From: an uncultured Lachnospiraceae bacterium
GTDB taxonomy: Bacteria; Bacillota; Clostridia; Lachnospirales; Lachnospiraceae
DNA length: 13,881 bases
Reading direction: 5' to 3'
NCBI GenBank assembly: GCA_902783765.1
Contig: CACZSB010000038.1
Coordinates: 1-13,881 of the forward strand
Positions 6,815 to 13,881 of this stretch are shown here, piece after piece (the stretch's first letter is position 1; every line of letters starts with the position of its first letter). Position numbers and translations under genes: made by a program. The notes beneath the pieces were generated by a model. It did not search any database, was not told the DNA's origin, and saw only the letters and a list, made by a program, of their open reading frames with translations.

Positions 6815-9682
6815 CTATGATTTAACTGCTTCCTTTTGCGCCTTGGTGCCGGCTGATTGATTCAGCATTTTCCTTAAAAACTGCCCCGTAAAAGAAGCGG
6901 AGTTCTGGGCAACTTCTTCGGGAGTGCCCTCTGCTATCAGCCTTCCGCCCCCATCACCGCCTTCGGGTCCTAAATCTAAAATATAATCTGCCGTTTTAAT
7001 TACGTCAAGATTATGTTCTATCACCACCACGGAATTTCCTCCCTCCGTAAGCCGCTGAAGGATCTCCGTAAGCTTGCGAACATCCGCAAAATGAAGGCCT
7101 GTGGTGGGTTCATCCAAAATATACAGGGTATTGCCTGTTTCCATTTTGGAAAGTTCCGTGGCCAGCTTCACCCGCTGGGCCTCCCCCCCGGAAAGGGTGG
7201 TGGAGGGCTGCCCCAGACGGATATAGCCCAGGCCCACATAGGCCAGCCAGGAAAGCTTCCGTTTCACCGCCGGCACCTTATCAAAGAGAATCAGGGCCTC
7301 ATCCACCGTCATATTCAGCACATCGGCTATATTTTTGTCCCGGTAGCGGACCTCCAGAGTCTCCCGATTGTAGCGACGTCCCCCGCATACCGCGCAGGGC
7401 ACGTACACATCCGCTAAAAAGTGCATTTCGATTTTTAAAATTCCGTCCCCGCTGCAGGCTTCACAGCGGCCCCCCTTCACATTAAAACTGAAGCGGCCCT
7501 TTTTATAGCCCCGCTCCCGGGCGTCGGAGGTGGCGGCAAATAAATCCCGTATCATATCGAAAACACCGGTATAGGTGGCAGGATTGGAACGGGGCGTGCG
7601 GCCAATGGGGCTCTGGTCGATGGCAATTACCTTATCGATTTGTTCCAGACCCTCCAGACCACCGCTGGGTCCTGCTTCCTCTTTGGATCGGTACAGCTGC
7701 CGGGCAGCGCTTTTATATAGTATTTCGTTCACCAGGGAGCTTTTTCCGGAACCGGATACGCCGGTCACGCAGGTAAAAACCCCCAGAGGAAAGCAGACAT
7801 CGATATTTTTCAGATTGTTGGCGGCGGCCGCTTTTACTTTCAGCCAGCCCCGGGGGCTCCGCCGCTTCTCCGGCACGGGAATCCGCTTTCTGCCTGCCAG
7901 ATAATCACCGGTAATGGACTGGGGATTCTCCATGATTTCCCGGGCATTACCCACGGCAACCACCTTGCCGCCCTGTTCCCCGGGACCGGGACCGATATCT
8001 ACAATGGTGTCCGCTTCCCACATGGTATCTTCATCATGTTCTACCACAATAACCGTATTGCCCAAATCCCGCAGCTGTTTCAGGCTGGCCAAAAGCTTTT
8101 CATTATCCCGCTGGTGGAGACCGATGCTGGGTTCGTCCAGAATATAGGAAACTCCCACCAAACCGGATCCCACCTGGGTAGCCAGACGGATCCGCTGGGC
8201 CTCGCCCCCGGAAAGGGTGGCGGCCCCTCGCATAAGGGTCAGGTAGTCCAGGCCCACATCGGACAAAAATCCAAGACGGGCCAGCACTTCTTTCAAAATG
8301 GGACCGGCAATGATTTTTTCCTGCTCAGTAAAAGAAAAATCAGCCACCAGCTTCTTCAGCCTGCCCACGCTCTGTTCACATAAATCAATAATATTGATTC
8401 CGTCCACGCTTACCCCCAGGGAGGTGGGTTTTAAGCGTTTGCCCCCGCAGCTCCGGCAGGGAGCGATCCGCATGAACTTTTCATACTCAGAACGGAAGCT
8501 TACCGGGGTTTCCTCGTAGCGGCGTTCCAGATTGCGGATCAGGCCCTTAAAGTGCTCGTCATATATGCCCCGGCCCCGGCTGCTTTGATAATGCACCTTT
8601 AGGGGCTCGGGATATCCCGTATATAAAAAGGCATCCTGCTGCTCTTTGGGGATATCCTTAAAGGGCATATCCAGATCCAGGCCGTATTGTTCGGAGATAG
8701 CCTCCAAAAGGCAGCTGGAAAAGCTTTTTCCGTTGGCGGAGCTCATCCAGCCGGGACCCTTGACGCAGCCCTGATGGAAGCTGAGATTCTCATCAATTAC
8801 CAGATCCCGTTCAAAGCTCATGGTATAGCCCAGGCCGGCACAGTCAGGACAGGCACCGAAGGGATTGTTAAAGGAAAAGCTTCTGGGTTCAATCTCCTCC
8901 ATGCTGATGCCGCAATCGGGGCAGGAAAAATTCAGGCTGAAGCTCTGGATCTTTCCCTCCACATCGGCCCAAACCAGGCCCTCCGTCAGGCCCATGGCGG
9001 TTTCCAAAGAATCCGCCAGTCGTGAGGCCATATCCGGCCGTACGCTGAGCCGGTCAATCACGATTTCTATATTATGCTTGATATTTTTATCCAGCTGGAT
9101 TTCCTCGGAAAGATCCCTTGTCTCTCCGTCGATCCGAGACCGGATATAGCCCCGGCGCAGGGCATCCTCTAATAGCTTCTCATGACGACCCTTTTTCCCC
9201 CGGACCACCGGGGCCAGGATCTGGATCCGAGTGCGTTCCGGATAAGCACTCAAAGCATCCACCATCTGATCCACACTCATTTTGCGGATCTCCCGTCCAC
9301 AGCCGGGACAATGGGGGATCCCAATCCGGGCATATAATAAACGCAGATAATCATATATCTCCGTAACCGTTCCCACGGTAGAGCGGGGATTATGATTGGT
9401 GGATTTCTGATCGATGGAAATGGCCGGGGACAGACCCTCTATGCTCTCCACATTGGGCTTATCCATTTGGCCCAGAAATTGTCTCGCATAGGAGGACAGG
9501 GATTCCATATAGCGGCGCTGGCCCTCCGCATAAATGGTATCGAAGGCCAGGGAGGATTTTCCCGAACCGGAAAGACCGGTAATCACCACCAGTTCATTGC
9601 GTGGAATATCCACATCTATATGTTTTAAATTATGCTCCGCGGCCCCCCGGACCCGGATATACTGTCTCTCCATGCGTTCCAT
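6815..9682 (-). CDS. uvrA: Excinuclease ABC subunit UvrA
   Basis: Dimeric ABC-type ATPase that finds bulky DNA lesions and loads UvrB in nucleotide excision repair. The product is 955 residues, the normal size. The first Walker A is GLSGSGKS (36-43) and the second GVSGSGKS lies in the C-terminal half. Both ABC signatures read LSGGEAQR. Zinc fingers are visible as CPDC...CPDC, CRSCGGKR and CEAC...CAVC, and the UvrB-binding and insertion regions are present. The frame is open to an ATG at 9748, but that start lacks a ribosome site and lies upstream of a good promoter (9690-9718), and homologues begin near MERQYIRVRGA. I chose ATG 9682; ATG 9673, with GGAA 4 nt upstream, is an equal candidate. 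It follows uvrB by 72-81 bp, the widest protein-gene gap in the run. No Clostridia-type LexA box was seen ahead of it. Confidence 0.97.
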   Translation of the reverse strand: MERMERQYIRVRGAAEHNLKHIDVDIPRNELVVITGLSGSGKSSLAFDTIYAEGQRRYMESLSSYARQFLGQMDKPNVESIEGLSPAISIDQKSTNHNPRSTVGTVTEIYDYLRLLYARIGIPHCPGCGREIRKMSVDQMVDALSAYPERTRIQILAPVVRGKKGRHEKLLEDALRRGYIRSRIDGETRDLSEEIQLDKNIKHNIEIVIDRLSVRPDMASRLADSLETAMGLTEGLVWADVEGKIQSFSLNFSCPDCGISMEEIEPRSFSFNNPFGACPDCAGLGYTMSFERDLVIDENLSFHQGCVKGPGWMSSANGKSFSSCLLEAISEQYGLDLDMPFKDIPKEQQDAFLYTGYPEPLKVHYQSSRGRGIYDEHFKGLIRNLERRYEETPVSFRSEYEKFMRIAPCRSCGGKRLKPTSLGVSVDGINIIDLCEQSVGRLKKLVADFSFTEQEKIIAGPILKEVLARLGFLSDVGLDYLTLMRGAATLSGGEAQRIRLATQVGSGLVGVSYILDEPSIGLHQRDNEKLLASLKQLRDLGNTVIVVEHDEDTMWEADTIVDIGPGPGEQGGKVVAVGNAREIMENPQSITGDYLAGRKRIPVPEKRRSPRGWLKVKAAAANNLKNIDVCFPLGVFTCVTGVSGSGKSSLVNEILYKSAARQLYRSKEEAGPSGGLEGLEQIDKVIAIDQSPIGRTPRSNPATYTGVFDMIRDLFAATSDARERGYKKGRFSFNVKGGRCEACSGDGILKIEMHFLADVYVPCAVCGGRRYNRETLEVRYRDKNIADVLNMTVDEALILFDKVPAVKRKLSWLAYVGLGYIRLGQPSTTLSGGEAQRVKLATELSKMETGNTLYILDEPTTGLHFADVRKLTEILQRLTEGGNSVVVIEHNLDVIKTADYILDLGPEGGDGGGRLIAEGTPEEVAQNSASFTGQFLRKMLNQSAGTKAQKEAVKS

Positions 9683-9689
9683 AAAGGTT

Positions 9690-9718
9690 ATTATATCACA
9701 AAAGCCCCGAAAGGACAA
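9690..9718 (-). promoter_or_regulatory. Sigma-A-like promoter directly upstream of uvrA
   Basis: On the minus strand a -35 box TTGTCC (9713-9718; four of six consensus bases) is followed by a 17-nt spacer and a perfect -10 box TATAAT (9690-9695). The expected start of transcription is near 9683-9684, one or two bases before the ATG at 9682, so the mRNA would have almost no leader. The spacing and -10 are seen directly; promoter activity is inferred. Confidence 0.6.
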
Positions 9719-9754
9719 TTTCCTGGCGGGGGAGTTAAGGCGGCGCATCTATCA

Positions 9755-11740
<1,986 letters not shown>

Positions 11741-11746
11741 TCTAAA

Positions 11747-12631
11747 TCACAAATTTGTTTTGCTGTATTTCTTAAATCCTTCTCCCAAAATCTGATGAGA
11801 ATCCTGAATAATCATAAAGGCCCCGGGGTCAACTTCCGTAACCAACTGCTTTAATTCCGTTAACTGACGATTGCTGATGGCAGTCATGACCACCTTGGTA
11901 TGCTCCCGGCTGTAATACCCCTCTCCATCCAGCAAAGTAATACCCCGGTGCATATGCTGGTCAATGGACTGAGCTATCTCCTCATACTTTTTGGATATGA
12001 TCAATGCCACCCGGCTGTAATCGAAGCTGTAAATCACCCCATCAAACACCTTGGAATAAATATATACGGTTACACCGCTGTACAAAGCCGTCTGAATATC
12101 CTTAAACACAAAGGCATTCAGGGCTATGATAGTCACATCAATCATCAGACTGATGGTACCCACAGATACATTCTGCCAGCGCATTTTCATGAGGCGAATC
12201 AAAATATCGGAACCGCCCCCGGAAGCACCGGCCCGAATGATCAGACCGATTCCCACACCGCTGATGACACCCCCGTAAATGGAAGCCAAAAGCACGGAAT
12301 CAATCTGGGGAGCGGGAATATGATCAAATAGATCCAAAAACACGCTGCTTGCCAGCATACCGATACAGGAGCCCCAGAAAAAACGGCTTCCCAGCTTGGC
12401 TCTGCCGGCAATAAATAAGGGGACATTGATGATAAAATTCAAAATACCAACGGAGGCTACCCCTGTAACCCGGTGAATAATAAAAGCAAGACCGGACACA
12501 CCCCCGCCGTTTAAGTTATGGGGCTTCCAGAAAAGGTCAAAACCCAAGGAGTACAAGGCAACCCCGACCAGGATGGTTATGATCCAGATTAGATTATCTT
12601 TTAATGTGTATTTTCCGCTCTTTTCAATCAT
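11747..12631 (-). CDS. YitT family membrane protein with C-terminal DUF2179 domain
   Basis: Integral membrane protein of unknown biochemical role; Firmicutes usually encode several. The 294 residues contain about six or seven hydrophobic segments, roughly at 13-31, 42-53, 60-76, 82-100, 112-132, 156-175 and 179-192. Glycine-rich turns include NGGGVSG (41-47) and GASGGGSD (135-142), both characteristic of YitT_membrane. A soluble C-terminal domain (~220-285, DUF2179) ends GAFMIIQDSHQILGEGF. The ATG at 12631 overlaps the end of the nucleosidase gene by 8 bp, so translation is probably coupled. The gene lies between the nucleosidase and uvrB, which says nothing clear about function. A transport role has been suggested for the family but is not shown by the sequence. 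Confidence 0.92.
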   Translation of the reverse strand: MIEKSGKYTLKDNLIWIITILVGVALYSLGFDLFWKPHNLNGGGVSGLAFIIHRVTGVASVGILNFIINVPLFIAGRAKLGSRFFWGSCIGMLASSVFLDLFDHIPAPQIDSVLLASIYGGVISGVGIGLIIRAGASGGGSDILIRLMKMRWQNVSVGTISLMIDVTIIALNAFVFKDIQTALYSGVTVYIYSKVFDGVIYSFDYSRVALIISKKYEEIAQSIDQHMHRGITLLDGEGYYSREHTKVVMTAISNRQLTELKQLVTEVDPGAFMIIQDSHQILGEGFKKYSKTNL

Positions 12632-13322
12632 TGTTCAGTCCCTCGAGGTATTTCAGAATCACAGAAGCCGAGCCGCTGCTGGCCATCATTTCATTGCTTT
12701 CAATGTCCTCATTAGCCTGTTCATCTCCGCTGTCGGAAATACATCGTATGACACTATAGGGCAGCCGGTTCATTTCACATACCTGGGCAATGGCCGCCCC
12801 TTCCATTTCGCAGGCAGCCGCATGATAGGTATTTAGAATATAATCCTTCTTTTCCTGCGTATTGACAAAACAGTCGCCGCTGGCAATAATGCCCCTGTAT
12901 ACGCATAGATCCAGGGACATGGCCGCCTGAATCAGGGCCTCTGCCAATCCGGGGTCGCTTTCCATATAGCATTTCTTAAGGGCCGGCAGAAAACCGTCTT
13001 CATAACCGAAAGCATTTAAAATAAAATCGTGCTGCACCAGTTTGTCACCGATCACCACGCTGCCATGGGGCAAATTCTGGATTGCGCCGGCTATGCCTCC
13101 CACAATAATACAGCCGGGCATAAATTCACGAATCATGGTTTGGGCGCAAATGGCGGCACAGACCTTTCCGATGCCGCTGCGGGCTATCACTACAGAATTC
13201 CCACGGATCTCGCCCTCATAAAAGTCCATACCACTGATTACTGCTTTTACCGGGGACTCAAGGGCCTCCAGCAGAAATGAGAGTTCCACATCCATGGCGA
13301 CGATAATACCGATTTTATCCAT
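12624..13322 (-). CDS. mtnN: 5'-methylthioadenosine/S-adenosylhomocysteine nucleosidase
   Basis: Cytoplasmic enzyme that hydrolyses MTA and SAH to adenine and the thioribose or ribosylhomocysteine product, clearing by-products of SAM use. The 232-residue protein has the usual length. It begins MDKIGIIVAMDVEL, in which E13 aligns with the conserved catalytic-site Glu of the AMEEEV motif. The nucleoside-binding segment ACEMEGAAIAQVC carries the two conserved Glu residues, and RCISDSGDE supplies the catalytic Asp. An ATG at 13331 is only 1 nt from AGGAG, while 13322 has a 10-nt spacing, so 13322 is chosen. The longer frame reaching 13484 would cross the promoter and rRNA terminator and is rejected. 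This is the first gene of the run and has a strong promoter ~60-90 bp upstream. Related PNP/UDP-family specificities, such as other nucleosidases, cannot be fully excluded. Confidence 0.93.
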   Translation of the reverse strand: MDKIGIIVAMDVELSFLLEALESPVKAVISGMDFYEGEIRGNSVVIARSGIGKVCAAICAQTMIREFMPGCIIVGGIAGAIQNLPHGSVVIGDKLVQHDFILNAFGYEDGFLPALKKCYMESDPGLAEALIQAAMSLDLCVYRGIIASGDCFVNTQEKKDYILNTYHAAACEMEGAAIAQVCEMNRLPYSVIRCISDSGDEQANEDIESNEMMASSGSASVILKYLEGLNND

Positions 13323-13380
13323 ATATCCCATGCTCCTATTGACAAATATATGATGGTGAGGATTTAAAGCAAACAAGCTT

Positions 13381-13409
13381 ATCATATAGAGAGCAGGCAG
13401 GATTGTCAA
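13381..13409 (-). promoter_or_regulatory. Strong sigma-A-type promoter for the mtnN-led run
   Basis: A perfect -35 TTGACA (13404-13409), a 17-nt spacer and a -10 TATGAT (13381-13386) lie on the minus strand. Transcription should start near 13374, leaving a leader of about 50 nt before AGGAG and the ATG at 13322. The promoter lies only 7 bp after the T-tract of the rRNA terminator, so it likely restarts transcription for the protein genes. Confidence 0.8.
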
Positions 13410-13416
13410 TGATATG

Positions 13417-13440
13417 AAAACACGGCCCTCATAGGCCGTG
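13417..13440 (-). terminator. Rho-independent terminator of the rRNA operon
   Basis: A perfect 7-bp GC-rich stem, CACGGCC / GGCCGTG, encloses the loop TATGAG and is followed by TTTT on the minus strand, then a TC-rich stretch. It lies ~200 nt after the 23S rRNA end and just before the next promoter. The T-tract is short (four), so some readthrough into the protein genes is possible. Confidence 0.85.
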
Positions 13441-13493
13441 AACCGCTTGCGCCCTGAAAGCCGCATACTGAAGTTATTTATCAAAGAAGAGAG

Positions 13494-13641
13494 TCAGATG
13501 TCTTGCGTGTGGTCACTCATAGCCCTGCGGGCTATTTCGTGTCCTGAGATGCTACTTTGTAGCATCTTCGGCGCGTTCACATCCGGATAAGCAAGCTTAT
13601 CCGCTGCAAACTTCGCCTCTATCCACGCTGCGACATCCTCT

Positions 13642-13649
<8 letters not shown>
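13494..13649 (-). other. Uninterrupted small reading frame after the 23S rRNA (doubtful coding)
   Basis: A frame opening with TTG at 13649 in the last bases of the 23S gene runs 51 codons to a TGA at 13494. It spans all three hairpins and reads DVAAWIEAKFAADKL... and ends ...RRAMSDHTQDI. It has no ribosome binding site and its start overlaps rRNA, so it is probably non-coding. It is recorded because the frame is open across the whole hairpin region and the composition looks protein-like. It could be chance, a gene remnant, or a spurious frame that is copied with every rRNA operon. Confidence 0.2.
13519..13603 (-). repeat. Three consecutive perfect hairpins in the rRNA operon tail
   Basis: Read on the minus strand, three inverted repeats follow one another. 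The first is CGGATAAG / CTTATCCG with loop CTTG (13584-13603 including flank). The second is AGATGCTAC / GTAGCATCT with loop AAA (13547-13567). The third is ATAGCCC / GGGCTAT with loop GCA (13519-13535). All are perfectly paired, have tiny loops, and lack T-tracts, so they are not terminators. They would form in the 3' trailer of the pre-rRNA. Their function is unknown; processing signals, RNA stabilisers or small palindromic repeats are possible. Confidence 0.7.

Positions 13650-13881
<232 letters not shown>

Larger units (their letters stand above)
13323..13641. other. Intergenic region between 23S rRNA and mtnN
   Basis: About 320 bp without a recognised gene. From the 23S end leftwards it holds three perfect hairpins (13519-13603), an unstructured stretch (13441-13500), the terminator (13417-13440), the promoter (13381-13409) and the mtnN leader with AGGAG at 13333-13337. 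There is no 5S rRNA: the space would suffice for one (~117 nt), but the conserved 5S core CCCATCCCGAAC and its flanks are not present on either strand. No tRNA cloverleaf was seen. Confidence 0.8.

Noticed and set aside
9683..9748. Longer N-terminus of UvrA, starting at ATG 9748
   Set aside because: No ribosome site precedes it, it includes the promoter region, and UvrA proteins begin near the residues encoded at 9673-9682.
13338..13410. Plus-strand promoter starting at ATTGACAA near 13338
   Set aside because: A TTGACA-like box is present on the plus strand, but no good -10 follows at 16-18 nt and there is no plus-strand gene to serve.
13323..13484. Longer N-terminus of the nucleosidase, starting at ATG 13484
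   Set aside because: It would translate across the rRNA terminator and the mtnN promoter. The added residues do not look like the family, and AGGAG lies at a fitting distance from ATG 13322.
13519..13603. CRISPR array or terminator series in the hairpin region
   Set aside because: The three hairpins differ in sequence, so there is no direct repeat with spacers, and none is followed by a T-tract.

Overview
The window is a head-to-tail run of housekeeping genes, all on the minus strand. The organism looks like a Firmicute of class Clostridia, with best resemblance to Lachnospiraceae-type genomes. The grounds are the gene order mazG-rqcP-divIC-tilS-hpt-ftsH (the Bacillus/Clostridium yabN-yabO-divIC-tilS-hpt-ftsH block), strong AGGAGG-type ribosome binding sites, use of GTG and TTG starts, sigma-A promoters and intermediate GC content. 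This placement is inference from gene content, not a phylogeny.

Right end (transcription enters here). The last ~240 nt of a 23S rRNA gene occupy about 13642-13881. After it come ~200 nt with no 5S rRNA but three perfect short hairpins, then a clean rho-independent terminator (13417-13440). Eight bases past the T-tract a strong promoter (TTGACA-17-TATGAT, 13381-13409) starts the protein-coding run.

Middle. A methylthioadenosine/SAH nucleosidase overlaps a YitT-family membrane protein by 8 bp. uvrB follows after 6 bp and then uvrA, giving the damage-recognition part of nucleotide excision repair. uvrA has its own sigma-A-like promoter (TTGTCC-17-TATAAT) so close to the start codon that the transcript would be leaderless or nearly so. 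clpX follows 26 bp after uvrA and encodes a divergent ClpX.

Left. mazG, rqcP (S4 domain), divIC, tilS, hpt and ftsH are tightly packed, with overlaps of 1-4 bp or gaps of 9-13 bp. The sporulation genes that sit inside this block in Bacillus and many Clostridia (yabP and yabQ between rqcP and divIC; spoIIE between divIC and tilS) are absent, which suggests a non-sporulating lineage or relocation. Five bases after ftsH an alpha-amylase-family (GH13) gene begins with GTG and runs off the left edge.

Together the genes cover SAM by-product salvage, DNA repair, protein and ribosome quality control, nucleotide sanitation, division, tRNA-Ile decoding and purine salvage. No terminator is visible between 13322 and 1, so the run may be one long operon with at least one internal promoter. 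No mobile element, CRISPR array, tRNA or plus-strand gene could be supported. I found no convincing new multi-gene system. The parts most worth a second look are the 5S-less, hairpin-bearing tail of the rRNA operon, the ClpX lacking the RKH loop, the promoter on top of the uvrA start, and the missing sporulation genes.
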